Shown in pieces: positions 47,318-60,365 of a stretch of DNA of 64,000 nucleotides. The stretch covers positions 62,001 to 126,000 of the forward strand of contig DKML01000010.1 of NCBI GenBank assembly GCA_002470515.1, read 5' to 3'. The notes beneath the pieces were generated by a model. The model did no database searches, had not been told where the DNA came from, and saw only the letters and a list, made by a program, of their open reading frames with translations. Numbering within the stretch: position 1 is the stretch's first letter; each line of letters begins with the position of its first letter. The translations under genes were made by a program, and so were the position numbers. This DNA comes from Proteobacteria bacterium UBA7415. GTDB taxonomy: Bacteria; Pseudomonadota; Gammaproteobacteria; Arenicellales; Arenicellaceae.

Positions 47318-47515
47318 CCCAAATATCTGCGCAAGGACAATTAGCGCTTTAAGCATGTTGAGACTAGAACTGTCTGAGACCACAAGACATCTTCACAAGA
47401 TACCGTTAAAATCGCGCCGTTAAGCCTGTGCTTTATTTCTATTGAAAAAATAGGCTAGCAAGCAAACCAGTTAGCAAATCCATTTGGTGTAGTACACACC
47501 AGAGAAAAACTTATT

Positions 47516-49396
47516 ATGCTTCACACAACAGATTACGATGTCATTGTTATCGGCGGTGGCCATGCGGGTACAGAAGCCGCGTTAGCGTCCGCACGCACAG
47601 GTGCACAAACCTTGTTGCTGACACATAACATCGACACGATTGGTCAAATGTCCTGCAATCCTGCGATCGGTGGTATTGGCAAGGGACACATTGTAAAGGA
47701 AGTTGATGCTATGGGCGGCGCAATGGCCGAAGCTATCGACAAAGGTGGTATACAGTTTCGCACGCTTAACGCACGAAAAGGCGCTGCGGTAAGAGCTACG
47801 CGCGCTCAAGCTGATCGCGTTTTGTATAAAGCAGCGATTCGTGAAACAGTAGAAAACCAACCAAACCTAAGTTTATTTCAACAGGCTTGTGACGACCTAA
47901 TTATAGAAGGCGACCGCGTTACAGGGGTAGTCACCCAAATGGGTTTGCGCTTTAAAGCCAAGACGGTGGTTCTTACTGCCGGTACATTCCTTGGTGGGAT
48001 CATCCATATAGGCATGGAGAACTTTCAAGGTGGCCGAGCAGGAGACCCACCGTCAAACGCGCTTTCTCGTAGATTACGGGAAATGCCGTTTACGGTAGAC
48101 CGATTAAAAACGGGAACGCCTGCGCGATTAGATGCGCGAACCATTGATTTTTCTAAATTAGAGGCTCAACCGGGCGATGAGCCGTGCCCAGTGTTTTCTT
48201 TTTTGGGTGATGTGTCGCAACACCCGCAACAAGTGAATTGTTATATAACCTACACCAATATTAAAACACATGACATTATTCGATCAGGTTTGGATCGTTC
48301 GCCAATGTATTCGGGTGTTATTGAAGGTGTAGGCCCTCGTTATTGCCCCTCGATTGAAGACAAGATAAATCGTTTTGCTGATAAAGATTCTCATCAAATT
48401 TTTGTAGAGCCAGAAGGCCTAACGACTCATGAAGTTTACCCGAACGGGATTTCCACCTCACTACCGTACGATATTCAAGCAGCGTTCATTCGCTCAATCG
48501 AAGGGTTCGAGAATGCGCACATTGTTCGACCAGGTTATGCGATTGAATACGATTTTTTCGATCCACGCGGTTTAAAACCAACGCTTGAAACTAAGTACAT
48601 CGAAAACTTATATTTCGCGGGACAGATCAACGGAACTACCGGCTACGAAGAAGCCGCAGGCCAAGGACTGTTAGCGGGCTTGAATGCCGCGCGCCGAAGC
48701 CGGGACCAAGAAGGGTGGTACCCATTGCGCGACCAAGCTTATATAGGTGTGTTGGTTGATGATCTGATTACCATGGGAACCAAAGAACCCTACCGAATGT
48801 TTACTTCTCGAGCAGAATACCGTCTGTTATTAAGAGAAGATAACGCTGATCTTCGTTTAACGGAAAAAGCCCACGAGATGGGATTAGTCGATGATAGGCG
48901 CTGGGCAGCATTCTCTAAAAAGCGAGAGATGTTAGAGCAAGAACAGCAACGATTAGCGTCGACTTGGCTGCGTCCTGACACTGTGCCGGATGATGTGGCT
49001 CAAGCGGTGGTTGGAAATACACTCAAGCGCGAAGCTAATCTTTTAGAGTTGTTGCGTAGACCAGAAGTAACCTATCAATCTTTGTTAACCTTACCGGGCG
49101 CTGGCGAACCCATTGCTGATCAAAAAGTGGCTGAACAGTTAGAGATTCAAGCTAAGTATCACGGCTATATCGAACGCCAGCAGGGCGAGATTGATAAACA
49201 GCGCAAACATGAAGGCATGATGCTCAGCACCAATTACGACTATAGCGGCGTTACTGGGCTTTCTAATGAGGTGGCACAAAAGTTAAATGAGCACCAACCA
49301 GCGACGGTCGGCCAAGCAGCAAGAATTTCAGGAATCACCCCAGCCGCTATCTCTTTGTTACTGGTTTATCTAAAAAAGCACGGAAAAGCGGCCTAA
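47516..49396 (+). CDS. mnmG: tRNA uridine-5-carboxymethylaminomethyl modification enzyme MnmG
   Basis: A 626-residue FAD enzyme, partner of MnmE. The dinucleotide motif [19 protein letters not shown] is at residues 9-27. [23 protein letters not shown] follows near 48, and the second GIDA signature [15 protein letters not shown] near 272. FAD contact [24 protein letters not shown] lies near 366. Length matches E. coli MnmG (629). Confidence 0.98.
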   Translation: MLHTTDYDVIVIGGGHAGTEAALASARTGAQTLLLTHNIDTIGQMSCNPAIGGIGKGHIVKEVDAMGGAMAEAIDKGGIQFRTLNARKGAAVRATRAQADRVLYKAAIRETVENQPNLSLFQQACDDLIIEGDRVTGVVTQMGLRFKAKTVVLTAGTFLGGIIHIGMENFQGGRAGDPPSNALSRRLREMPFTVDRLKTGTPARLDARTIDFSKLEAQPGDEPCPVFSFLGDVSQHPQQVNCYITYTNIKTHDIIRSGLDRSPMYSGVIEGVGPRYCPSIEDKINRFADKDSHQIFVEPEGLTTHEVYPNGISTSLPYDIQAAFIRSIEGFENAHIVRPGYAIEYDFFDPRGLKPTLETKYIENLYFAGQINGTTGYEEAAGQGLLAGLNAARRSRDQEGWYPLRDQAYIGVLVDDLITMGTKEPYRMFTSRAEYRLLLREDNADLRLTEKAHEMGLVDDRRWAAFSKKREMLEQEQQRLASTWLRPDTVPDDVAQAVVGNTLKREANLLELLRRPEVTYQSLLTLPGAGEPIADQKVAEQLEIQAKYHGYIERQQGEIDKQRKHEGMMLSTNYDYSGVTGLSNEVAQKLNEHQPATVGQAARISGITPAAISLLLVYLKKHGKAA

Positions 49397-49515
49397 ACCC
49401 AGTACTGGTTAAATTATGGCTATTTTATGGCTTTGTGTGTAAAAACAACTTTTCAGCCTGCGCCTGTGGTTAAATTCTCCCCCGAACAAATACAACGTGT
49501 TTTTGAAAATTCATC

Positions 49516-50295
49516 TTGAGCAATGTTTTATCTAATTTGAGTAGCGCTACCCAAGCAAGTAGCACAGAAGTAGGTAGCAAAACAGCTAATAAGCTAGATG
49601 CATCGAATAACACAGCGCGCAAAGCACGCGAGAGTAAAACTTTGAATACAGAGTCGCCACCAGAACAGACCATCGAAACGAGACTTAAGGCGGGCTTAGA
49701 CGCCATGAATATTTCGTTCGGCGATACAGCAATTGGTAATCTTCTTACATACATGGAGCTGTTGCATGAATGGAATAAGACCCACAACCTAACGTCTATC
49801 GATTCGATTGATGAAATGTTATCAAAACACATCTTTGATAGTGCGAGTATCAAGCCTTACGTAAAGGGGGCAACATTACTAGATGTTGGCAGCGGGGCGG
49901 GGCTGCCTGGCATGGTCTTGGCTACGTTGTCTCCAGCGTTGCAGGTTACTTCGATAGAAACTAGAGGCAAAAAAGCTCAGTTTCAAATGTACGCCGCCAA
50001 CAAATTAAATTTGCCCAACTTCATTGTTGAGAATTCGCGAATTGAAGACTATAAGCCAAAAGAAAAATTTGCGATGGTAACGTCGCGAGCGTTTTCTTCC
50101 TTAAGTGATTTTGTAGAAGGTTCAAAGCAAACCATTTCTGATTCGGGCCGCTGGTTAGCAATGAAGGGCCAGTTAGATCCAGAAGAAATGAAGGAATTTA
50201 AAAAACTTAATTACAAATATGATACCTATGCACTAGCGGTTCCAGAGCTAGATGCCCAGCGTCATTTGGTGCTTATACGCCCGCAAAAGAAGTAA
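49516..50295 (+). CDS. rsmG: 16S rRNA m7G527 methyltransferase RsmG with N-terminal extension
   Basis: A SAM methyltransferase that makes m7G527 in 16S rRNA. The core begins near residue 53 (TIETRLKAGLDAMNI) and holds ELLHEWNKTHNLTSI and the SAM motif LLDVGSGAGLPGM (near 121-133). The frame from TTG 49516 gives 259 residues, about 50 more than usual. The added N-terminus is Ser, Thr, Ala and Asn-rich with no domain. There is no ribosome site before TTG 49516, so the true start may be internal; no in-frame ATG precedes the core, leaving another TTG as the option. Confidence 0.9.
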   Translation: MSNVLSNLSSATQASSTEVGSKTANKLDASNNTARKARESKTLNTESPPEQTIETRLKAGLDAMNISFGDTAIGNLLTYMELLHEWNKTHNLTSIDSIDEMLSKHIFDSASIKPYVKGATLLDVGSGAGLPGMVLATLSPALQVTSIETRGKKAQFQMYAANKLNLPNFIVENSRIEDYKPKEKFAMVTSRAFSSLSDFVEGSKQTISDSGRWLAMKGQLDPEEMKEFKKLNYKYDTYALAVPELDAQRHLVLIRPQKK

Positions 50296-50382
50296 AAGCT
50301 TTTATTCGAATTAAAACCGCTCGTTTAGCTTAAGCCAGCGTGATAATCTAGCACACCCAAAAAAGTCGAATCCGCTTCGCAT

Positions 50383-51147
50383 ATGGCGAGAATAATCTCA
50401 GTCACCAATCAAAAAGGTGGCGTAGGAAAAACCACGACCAGCATCAACTTAGGCGCTGCTTTAGTAAAGCAGAGCCAACGAGTGCTGTTGATCGATATGG
50501 ACCCTCAAGGTAACGCGAGCGTCGGGCTTGGTATTGACCAAGACGATGTCGACGCGACCATTTACGAGCTGCTAACTCAAGATGCGACGGCGCAAGAATG
50601 CATAGTCAAAAGTGACAGCGGAGTGGACCTTATAACCGCCAATGGTGATTTGGCTGGTGCACAGGTAGAGCTACTAAACGAAATAGGCCGCGAGCTTCGC
50701 TTGCAAAAAGGCTTGGATGATATTCGCGACCAATACGATTACATCTTTATTGACTGCCCACCGGCGCTCAATGTGCTGACTATTAACGCCTTGGTAGCAT
50801 CAAATTCGGTGCTCATTCCTATGCAGTGCGAATATTTCGCGCTTGAAGGTCTGAGTGCGCTAGTGTCTACGGTGCGCAAAATTAAAGACTCTCTTAATAA
50901 AGATCTAGTCATTGAGGGTTTGTTGCGCACTATGTATGACCCACGCAATAGTTTGTCTGGCGAAGTGAGTAACCAACTGCAAACGCATTTTGGCAACAAG
51001 GTTTACAAAACTATTATCCCGCGTAACGTTCGCCTGGCGGAAGCGCCCAGTTATGGGCAATCAGCAATCGACTATAACCCCCACTCAAAAGGGGCTATTG
51101 CTTACACAGAATTAGCAGAAGAAGTGTTAGGAAAGAAAACGCAATGA
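50383..51147 (+). CDS. parA: Chromosome-partition ATPase ParA (Soj)
   Basis: A 254-residue deviant-Walker ATPase. It has RIISVTNQKGGVGKTTTSINLG at residues 3-24, LLIDMDPQGNASVGLG near 35 and YIFIDCPPALNVLTINAL near 120. It drives origin segregation by binding DNA and ParB. The stop overlaps parB by 4 bases. Two parS sites are in the window at 38.9 kb. Confidence 0.97.
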   Translation: MARIISVTNQKGGVGKTTTSINLGAALVKQSQRVLLIDMDPQGNASVGLGIDQDDVDATIYELLTQDATAQECIVKSDSGVDLITANGDLAGAQVELLNEIGRELRLQKGLDDIRDQYDYIFIDCPPALNVLTINALVASNSVLIPMQCEYFALEGLSALVSTVRKIKDSLNKDLVIEGLLRTMYDPRNSLSGEVSNQLQTHFGNKVYKTIIPRNVRLAEAPSYGQSAIDYNPHSKGAIAYTELAEEVLGKKTQ

Positions 51148-52010
51148 ACGTAAAAAAGAAAAGACTCGGCAAAGGTCTAGACGCGTTGCTCAGTGCGTCA
51201 ACACTTGATACGCCAGAAGCCAAGACAACTAAGAACTCGGTTAATCCTATCAATGTCTTGCCCATCGAAAAGATGCAGCCAGGGCAGTATCAGCCGCGAA
51301 CCAACATGGACCAAGAGTCTTTGGAGGAGTTGGCTGAGTCGATTCGCTCGCAAGGCATTATTCAGCCTATTTTGGTTCGTCCAATAGGAGCAAACAAATA
51401 CGAGATTATTGCTGGTGAACGTCGCTGGAGAGCGGCGCAAATCGCTCAGCTTGACGAAGTACCGGTGTTAGTTCGAGATATTCCTGACGAAGCTACTCTA
51501 GCGGTTGCGTTAATCGAAAATATTCAGCGAGAAAACCTAAACCCTGTTGAAGAAGCGGTGGGTTTAAAGCGCTTGGGAGATGAATTTGGTTTAACGCATG
51601 AGCAAATGGCTAAAAGCGTAGGGCGTTCGCGGACCGCGGTAACCAACCTGTTGCGCTTATTGGCGTTGAGCCATGGCGCACGCCAACTATTGGAGCATGG
51701 CAAGATCGAAATGGGCCACGCTCGTGCATTATTGGGCCTGCCAACAGAGAAGCAAGATTGGGCTGCGGCAGAAGTGTTCTCTAAACAAATGTCGGTTCGA
51801 CAAACCGAAGCACTCGTTAAGCAATATCTGAACCCTCCAAACAAGAAAAAATCGGATAAGAAGAGTTCAGACATAGCTCGCCTAGAAGAAGACTTAGCTG
51901 AAGTGTTGGGAACAAAAGTGACCGTACAAGACAGCAAAGGTAAAGGTAAATTGATTATTGAGTATCAAAACCTTGATGTTCTAGACGGAATTATTGCTCA
52001 CATTAAATAG
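51144..52010 (+). CDS. parB: Chromosome-partition protein ParB (Spo0J)
   Basis: A 288-residue CTPase clamp that loads at parS. It starts NVKKKRLGKGLDALL, has the CTP/ParB motif YEIIAGERRWRAAQIAQLDEVPVLVRD near residue 86 with IENIQRENLNPVEEA near 128, an HTH with LTHEQMAKSVGRSRTAVTNLLRLL near 150, and a C-terminal dimer domain. Ribosome site GGAAAG overlaps the parA end. The candidate atp promoter follows. Confidence 0.97.
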   Translation: MNVKKKRLGKGLDALLSASTLDTPEAKTTKNSVNPINVLPIEKMQPGQYQPRTNMDQESLEELAESIRSQGIIQPILVRPIGANKYEIIAGERRWRAAQIAQLDEVPVLVRDIPDEATLAVALIENIQRENLNPVEEAVGLKRLGDEFGLTHEQMAKSVGRSRTAVTNLLRLLALSHGARQLLEHGKIEMGHARALLGLPTEKQDWAAAEVFSKQMSVRQTEALVKQYLNPPNKKKSDKKSSDIARLEEDLAEVLGTKVTVQDSKGKGKLIIEYQNLDVLDGIIAHIK

Positions 52011-52124
52011 CTCTACGTGGGCGAGGGATATAGGCGTTAGTTTTAAGGGAAATTATTACCTTTGAAATCATTGCGCGGGCACATGCCTATCTATATACTT
52101 CGCGACCGTAAAAAGGTGCCTTTT

Positions 52125-52154
52125 TTGACAGCTCAACCTCAACCAATTTATAGG
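52125..52154 (+). promoter_or_regulatory. Candidate atp operon promoter
   Basis: TTGACA at 52125-52130, spacer of 17-18 bases, then TTATAG/TATAGG at 52148-52154. It is 70-100 bases before atpI and follows a small AT-rich hairpin (AAAAAGG to CCTTTTT) that could terminate parAB. Confidence 0.55.
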
Positions 52155-52222
52155 CAGGTTTAGGCTGAAACGCCCGCTTAACATGGCTGGCGGCGAACAG
52201 GGTTTCTAAATAAAATAACGGT

Positions 52223-52645
52223 TTGACTGAAATTCAAAGTAACAGAACGACTAAAGCCCTGCTGCAGCTCGCTTTACTGCAATTTATAAGCACGGTCGCT
52301 TTTTCGCTCACAATTTACGTTTGTTTCACGTCTTATGAAGGATTGTCCGCCCTGTTTGGTGGTTTGGTGGCGGTACTGGCTAATATGTATGTTGCTTTAA
52401 AAGCACGCAAGCCAGTAATTATTGAGCCATCTGTTACAGAATCGGATGAATTAGCACCCGCAGTAGAAATGCTGCAGCGCTTTTACCGGTTTGAAGTAAC
52501 AAAGATTTTATTAACACTGACGATGTTCGCAATATGTGTGGTCGTCTTAAAGGTGTCGGTTTTGCCATTTATAATTGCATATGTAATTGCGGCACTGATC
52601 GTTACCTGGCTATCATTGCTGGTTGTAGACCGGCAAGAAGCTTAA
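52223..52645 (+). CDS. atpI: ATP synthase subunit I
   Basis: A 140-residue inner-membrane protein starting at TTG 52223. Four hydrophobic stretches are seen: near residues 12-32, 40-58, 92-112 and 115-132. GLSALFGGLVAVLANMYVALKAR is typical of AtpI. It helps assemble the c-ring and its exact role is debated. First gene of the atpIBEFHAGDC operon. Confidence 0.88.
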   Translation: MTEIQSNRTTKALLQLALLQFISTVAFSLTIYVCFTSYEGLSALFGGLVAVLANMYVALKARKPVIIEPSVTESDELAPAVEMLQRFYRFEVTKILLTLTMFAICVVVLKVSVLPFIIAYVIAALIVTWLSLLVVDRQEA

Positions 52646-52700
52646 GTTGTAATTGGGGTTGGTTATAAATCAACTAAAGATTTAACGCAGACATTTGTAG

Positions 52701-53612
<912 letters not shown>

Positions 53613-53658
53613 TTTATTAAACACACTAAATTTTTACTTTAACTACTTTTATATTTAA

Positions 53659-53952
<294 letters not shown>

Positions 53953-53989
53953 GCTAACACGAATTAGTTGATTTAGAGAGGAACGAACG

Positions 53990-54469
53990 ATGAACATTAA
54001 TGCAACCCTTTTAGGGCAAACCGTCGCGTTCTTCCTATTTGTCTGGTTCTGTAAGAAGTTTGTATGGCCTCCAATGATTACTGCAATGGAAGCCCGTCAA
54101 GAGCAAATTGCTGACGGACTTGCAGCGGCACAAAAAGGCCAACAAGCACAAGAAATAGCAGAACAAGAAGCGGCTAAGATGATCAGCAACGCTAAGACTC
54201 AAGCTTCTGAAATTATCGCAAACGCTGAAAAGCGCGGTAACTCAGTAGTCGACGAAGCCAAAGAAACGGCGACGAGCGAGAAGGAGCGAATTGTTGCGTC
54301 AGCTCAAGCTGAAGTTGAACAGAGTGTTCACTCAGCACGCGAGGAATTAAGAGGGCAGGTTTCCTCAATCGCGGTAGCGGCGGCAAGTAAGATTGTTGAT
54401 AAAGAAATCGATGAGAAAACGCACGCTGGATTGTTAGACGACTTAGTCAAGCAATTAAAGGCTAGCTAG
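53990..54469 (+). CDS. atpF: ATP synthase F0 subunit b
   Basis: A 159-residue stator protein. One membrane helix (residues about 5-25, [18 protein letters not shown]) is followed by a long coiled coil rich in Ala, Gln and Glu to the end. [21 protein letters not shown] is the typical C-terminal portion that meets the delta subunit. Confidence 0.97.
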   Translation: MNINATLLGQTVAFFLFVWFCKKFVWPPMITAMEARQEQIADGLAAAQKGQQAQEIAEQEAAKMISNAKTQASEIIANAEKRGNSVVDEAKETATSEKERIVASAQAEVEQSVHSAREELRGQVSSIAVAAASKIVDKEIDEKTHAGLLDDLVKQLKAS

Positions 54470-54504
54470 ACTCATCGACCGCATTCATCAAATAGGTAGA
54501 AACA

Positions 54505-55041
54505 ATGGCAGATAATGCATCCGTAGCAAGACCTTACGCAAAAGCGGTATTCGAATTGGCGCGTGACGCCAAAGCGTTTGATGCGTGGAGTGCTGTACTT
54601 GAGACTCTTGCTAGCGTAGCCAAAGACAGCCAATTTCAAACTTTAATCGGTGACCCAGGCGTTTCAGAGCAGCAGTTAGTAGACTTGTTGCTTGATTTGG
54701 CGGGTAAGAAAACACCAGAAGGAGTTGAAAACTTTATACGTTTGTTAGCGAAAAACAACCGTATAGAGGCGCTCGAAGAAGTCGGAAGTCAATTCGAAAT
54801 TATGGTGGCTAAAGCCAACGAATTGGTTAATGCGCAAGTGATTACTGCTAAGGCACTAAGTGCTGAGCAAAAGAAATCACTAGCCACGGCTTTAGAGAAG
54901 AAGCTTGGATTAAAGGTAACAATTGAAGAAACCGTTGATACCGAGCTTTTGGGTGGCGCTATTATCAAGGCCGGAGATCTTGTGATTGATGGTTCTGCAA
55001 AGGGCCGAATCGAGAAATTAACAACAGCGTTAATGCGCTAA
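54505..55041 (+). CDS. atpH: ATP synthase F1 subunit delta
   Basis: A 178-residue stalk protein. Conserved ASVARPYAKAVFELARD at the start and ELLGGAIIKAGDLVIDGSAKGRIEKL at the end. It links F1 to subunit b. Confidence 0.97.
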   Translation: MADNASVARPYAKAVFELARDAKAFDAWSAVLETLASVAKDSQFQTLIGDPGVSEQQLVDLLLDLAGKKTPEGVENFIRLLAKNNRIEALEEVGSQFEIMVAKANELVNAQVITAKALSAEQKKSLATALEKKLGLKVTIEETVDTELLGGAIIKAGDLVIDGSAKGRIEKLTTALMR

Positions 55042-55071
55042 TAAACACACTAACGTTGAGGACTTAACGTC

Positions 55072-56613
55072 ATGACAACGCAATTAAATCCATCTGAAAT
55101 CAGCAACCTGATTAAAGACCGGATTAAAAATTTTGAAGCAGCCGCTGAATCTCGTACCGAAGGTACGGTGGTCAGCCTTTCCGACGGTATCGCACGTGTT
55201 CACGGTTTAACCGAGGCTATGCAGGGCGAGATGTTGGAATTTCCTGGCGACATCTATGGTCTAGCTCTTAACTTAGAGCAAGATTCTGTTGGTGCGGTAA
55301 TTCTAGGTAACTATAAAGGTATTGCCGAAGGCGACACAGTGAAATGTACTGGTCGTATTTTGGAAGTCCCGGTCGGCGAGCAATTGCTAGGCCGCGTAGT
55401 GAACTCCCTAGGTCAGCCGATTGATGGTAAGGGTGCAATTGAAACCACCGAAACATCCCCAATCGAAAAAATCGCACCAGGCGTTATTGAGCGTCAAGGT
55501 GTAGACCAACCATTAGAGACCGGCTACAAGTCGATTGATGCGATGGTACCGATTGGCCGTGGTCAACGTGAATTGATTATTGGTGATCGCCAGACTGGTA
55601 AAACAGCGGTAGCGATTGATGCGATCATTAACCAGAAGCGCAGTGGCGTTAAATGTATCTACGTTGCGATTGGTCAAAAAGCATCTTCAGTTGCTGGCGT
55701 TGTGCGTAAGTTGGAAGAGCACGGCGCAATGGAATACACCATTGTTGTTGCTGCTAACGCGTCTGACTCAGCGGCTCTGCAATACATCGCACCTTACTCT
55801 GGTTGCACTATGGGCGAATACTTCCGCGATCGTGGCGAAGACGCTCTAATTGTTTATGATGATTTGTCTAAGCAAGCCGTAGCCTATCGCGAAGTATCGC
55901 TGCTATTGCGTAGACCTCCAGGTCGTGAAGCATACCCAGGCGACGTATTCTATTTGCACTCTCGTCTATTAGAGCGCGCATCACGAATCAACGAAACTGA
56001 AGTTGAGCGTCGTACTGGTGTAAAAGGTAAAACAGGTTCATTAACCGCTTTGCCTATTATCGAAACTCAAGCGGGTGATGTATCGGCTTTCGTACCGACT
56101 AACGTGATTTCGATTACTGATGGTCAGATATTCATGGAAACAGACTTATTCAACTCAGGCATTCGTCCGCCGGTTGATCCTGGTCTATCGGTTTCTCGTG
56201 TAGGTGGTGCAGCCCAAACAAACATCATTAAGAAGTTAGGTGGTGGCGTTCGTTTGGCATTGGCACAATACCGTGAATTGGCGGCTTTCTCTCAGTTTGC
56301 GTCTGACTTAGATGATGCAACGCGTGCCCAGCTTTCTCGTGGTGAACGTGTTACGGAATTGATGAAGCAAGCCCAATATGCGCCGATGTCTACTGCTGAA
56401 ATCGCAGCGTCACTGTTTGCAGCTAACGAAGGTTACTTCGATGATGTAGAAAAAGAACGCGTAGGTGCTTTTGAATCAGCGATGCAAGCTCACTTGAAGT
56501 CTAAGTTTAGTGCACTAATTGACGACATCAATAAGAACCCTAAGCTAACAGATGAAGTAACTGCTGGGTTGCACGAAGCTCTTAAAGACTTCAAAGCGAA
56601 CGGTAGCTACTAA
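55072..56613 (+). CDS. atpA: ATP synthase F1 subunit alpha
   Basis: A 513-residue non-catalytic nucleotide subunit. Walker [16 protein letters not shown] near residue 169, [15 protein letters not shown] near 195, and the ATP-synthase signature [17 protein letters not shown] near 364. Length is the same as E. coli AtpA. Confidence 0.98.
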   Translation: MTTQLNPSEISNLIKDRIKNFEAAAESRTEGTVVSLSDGIARVHGLTEAMQGEMLEFPGDIYGLALNLEQDSVGAVILGNYKGIAEGDTVKCTGRILEVPVGEQLLGRVVNSLGQPIDGKGAIETTETSPIEKIAPGVIERQGVDQPLETGYKSIDAMVPIGRGQRELIIGDRQTGKTAVAIDAIINQKRSGVKCIYVAIGQKASSVAGVVRKLEEHGAMEYTIVVAANASDSAALQYIAPYSGCTMGEYFRDRGEDALIVYDDLSKQAVAYREVSLLLRRPPGREAYPGDVFYLHSRLLERASRINETEVERRTGVKGKTGSLTALPIIETQAGDVSAFVPTNVISITDGQIFMETDLFNSGIRPPVDPGLSVSRVGGAAQTNIIKKLGGGVRLALAQYRELAAFSQFASDLDDATRAQLSRGERVTELMKQAQYAPMSTAEIAASLFAANEGYFDDVEKERVGAFESAMQAHLKSKFSALIDDINKNPKLTDEVTAGLHEALKDFKANGSY

Positions 56614-56680
56614 TTTCAAATTGGCGAATTGGTTCAGTAAAAATCGATTTAAGATAACTAACAGTATTGGTTGAATAGCA

Positions 56681-57547
56681 ATGGCAGTCGGAAGAGAAAT
56701 TCGCGATAAGATTTCTAGCGTAAAAAGTACGCAAAAAATCACCAAAGCCATGGAAATGGTTGCAGCGAGCAAAATGCGCAAAGCGCAAGATAGAATGCTT
56801 GCTGCACGACCATACGCGCTAAAGATCCGTTCAGTTGTGGCGCATATTGCTCGAGCAAACCTTGAGTACAAACATCCGTTTACGCTAGAGCGCGATGTTA
56901 AGCGTGTTGGCTACATTGTAGTTAGCTCTGACCGCGGTCTATGTGGTGGATTGAACATGAATGTGTTCAGAAAAACCATTAGCGAGATGGCCGATTGGGA
57001 CGCAAAAGGCGTTGAAATTGACATCGCTACAATTGGCTCAAAAGGTTTAGGGTATTTTCGACGCGCTGGCGGCAAAGTAATCTCTGAGGCTTCGCACTAT
57101 GGCGATAAACCAGCGCTTAGTGATTTGCTGGGTGCGATTACGTCAATGCTTACAGCGTATGAAGAATGCCGAATTGATCGTTTGTATATCGTGTCTAATG
57201 AATTTGTTAACACGATGACCCAAAAGGCTAACTCAGTTCAATTGCTGCCTTTGGATACAGATGATGCAGCTGGTGAAGATGTTCCTGATTTATTTGATTA
57301 CATCTATGAGCCAGAAGCAAAACCAATTTTAGATAGGGTATTAAAGCGTTACATCGAATCTCAGATTTATCAAGCAGTTGTCGAGAACATTGCTTGTGAG
57401 CAATCAGCTCGAATGATTGCAATGAAGTCAGCAAGTGATAACGCAGGTGATCTTATCTCCGATCTAGAACTTGTTTACAACAAGGCTCGACAATCAGCTA
57501 TTACACAAGAAATTTCCGAGATCGTTTCTGGCGCTTCAGCCGTTTAA
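56681..57547 (+). CDS. atpG: ATP synthase F1 subunit gamma
   Basis: A 288-residue central-shaft protein. It starts [26 protein letters not shown] and ends with [27 protein letters not shown], the two coiled helices that rotate in F1. [16 protein letters not shown] near residue 75 is conserved. Confidence 0.98.
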   Translation: MAVGREIRDKISSVKSTQKITKAMEMVAASKMRKAQDRMLAARPYALKIRSVVAHIARANLEYKHPFTLERDVKRVGYIVVSSDRGLCGGLNMNVFRKTISEMADWDAKGVEIDIATIGSKGLGYFRRAGGKVISEASHYGDKPALSDLLGAITSMLTAYEECRIDRLYIVSNEFVNTMTQKANSVQLLPLDTDDAAGEDVPDLFDYIYEPEAKPILDRVLKRYIESQIYQAVVENIACEQSARMIAMKSASDNAGDLISDLELVYNKARQSAITQEISEIVSGASAV

Positions 57548-57582
57548 TCGACTCACAACAGTTAAAAAGAACGTAGGTTTAA

Positions 57583-58980
<1,398 letters not shown>

Positions 58981-59027
58981 TTCTTAGAATTAGTTCTTAG
59001 ACTCTATATTAGATAAGAGTAAAGACT

Positions 59028-59444
59028 ATGAATACTATGCAGGTAGAAGTTGTAAGCGCCGAAAATGAAATATTTTCGGGAGCCGCAACGATGGTAATCG
59101 CTACTGCAGCAGCGGGTGAGTTGGGCATTTACCCTCAACACACCCCTTTGCTCACAAATCTAAAAGCTGGTGACGTTCGAATCCAAACAGAAGATGGAGA
59201 AGAGCAAGTAATCTATGTTTCTGGTGGAATCTTAGAAGTTACTCCTAAGAAAATAACAGTTTTGTCTGACTCAGCTATTCGCGCAGATGATCTTGACGAA
59301 GCAGCAGCGCTAGAAGCTCAACGTAAAGCGGAACAAGCGCTGAAAGACAGCAAAGCGGACATTGACTATGCACGTGCGAGAATAGAACTCGCGCAAGCGG
59401 TCGCTCAGATCGCTGCACTAAAAAAAGTGATGAAGCGTAGATAG
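59028..59444 (+). CDS. atpC: ATP synthase F1 subunit epsilon
   Basis: A 138-residue subunit with a beta-sandwich ([55 protein letters not shown]) and a C-terminal two-helix part that can inhibit ATP hydrolysis. It is last in the operon and followed by a terminator. Confidence 0.98.
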   Translation: MNTMQVEVVSAENEIFSGAATMVIATAAAGELGIYPQHTPLLTNLKAGDVRIQTEDGEEQVIYVSGGILEVTPKKITVLSDSAIRADDLDEAAALEAQRKAEQALKDSKADIDYARARIELAQAVAQIAALKKVMKRR

Positions 59445-59469
59445 CCTAAAAATCATTAAAAGCATGAAC

Positions 59470-59504
59470 AAAGCCTACTAAATTATTTTGGTGGGCTTTT
59501 TTTT
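59470..59504 (+). terminator. Terminator of the atp operon
   Basis: AAGCCTACTAAAT pairs with ATTTTGGTGGGCTT (G-T pairs included) and is followed by an eight-T run. It lies about 25 bases after atpC. Confidence 0.9.
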
Positions 59505-59719
59505 GCCCGCAATTCATAGTCCCGGTTTATCCTTACAAGCCTTCGCTCTTAAGACTCAATACGCGTAAATTAATAGGCAGAAACACTGCCAAAAAAGTTC
59601 GAATGTGAAGAATAGGATATTCTCAGCGTGATTTACCCAAAGTTGTAATAAATTCTGATATAAAAAAGGTCGAAAATCGTTATTGATATAAACAGTGGTT
59701 AACAGCTTAGGAGAAACTC

Positions 59720-60307
59720 ATGGGAACCGGTACCGTTTTACTACTCATCTTTATTGGTGTCATTATTTTTGGCGTAGGGCTCTATAACCGACTGGTTGCA
59801 GGTCGCAATCAATATAAAAATGCGTTTGCACAAATAGATGTCCAGCTTACTAGGCGACATGACTTGATTCCGAATCTCGTAGAAACCGCCAAAGCCTATA
59901 TGGCCCACGAAAAAGATACCTTGGAAGGGGTGATCGCTGCACGCAATGCTGCGGTAACGGGTTTGAACAATGCCAAAGTGGATCCCACTAATGCAGGCGC
60001 TATGAAAGAGCTGGGTTCTGCGGAGCAAGGATTGAGTGGAGCGCTTGGACGATTGTTCGCATTAGCGGAATCTTACCCAGATCTAAAAGCGAATGAAAAC
60101 ATGATGCAGTTATCTGAAGAGCTAACGTCTACAGAAAACAAAGTTGCGTTTTCTCGTCAAGCGTTTAACGACGCGGTGATGATGTACAACAACATGATCG
60201 AGCAGTTTCCATCAAATATGCTTGCTGGTTGGTTTCAATTTAAATCGGCTGAGTTATTAGAGATTGAGGACGAGGATGTGCGTTCCGTACCAAACGTATC
60301 GTTTTAA
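59720..60307 (+). CDS. lemA: LemA family protein
   Basis: A 195-residue membrane-anchored protein. An N-terminal helix (residues about 4-22) is followed by the LemA pattern: YNRLVAGRNQYKNAFAQIDVQLTRRHDLIPNLVETAKAY, and later SYPDLKANENMMQLSEELTSTENKVAFSRQAFNDAV and a FPSNMLAGWFQF end. LemA proteins often pair with M48 proteases, as here with a 58-base gap. Function is not settled. Confidence 0.95.
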   Translation: MGTGTVLLLIFIGVIIFGVGLYNRLVAGRNQYKNAFAQIDVQLTRRHDLIPNLVETAKAYMAHEKDTLEGVIAARNAAVTGLNNAKVDPTNAGAMKELGSAEQGLSGALGRLFALAESYPDLKANENMMQLSEELTSTENKVAFSRQAFNDAVMMYNNMIEQFPSNMLAGWFQFKSAELLEIEDEDVRSVPNVSF

Positions 60308-60365
60308 GTCAGTCGTTTAACTCTAATTCGATGTGATCTGCCTAATACTAGACCTATAACCGCCT

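Noticed and set aside
52322-52337. parS-like TGTTTCACGT in atpI
   Set aside because: Only the left half matches; the right half (CTTATG) breaks the palindrome.
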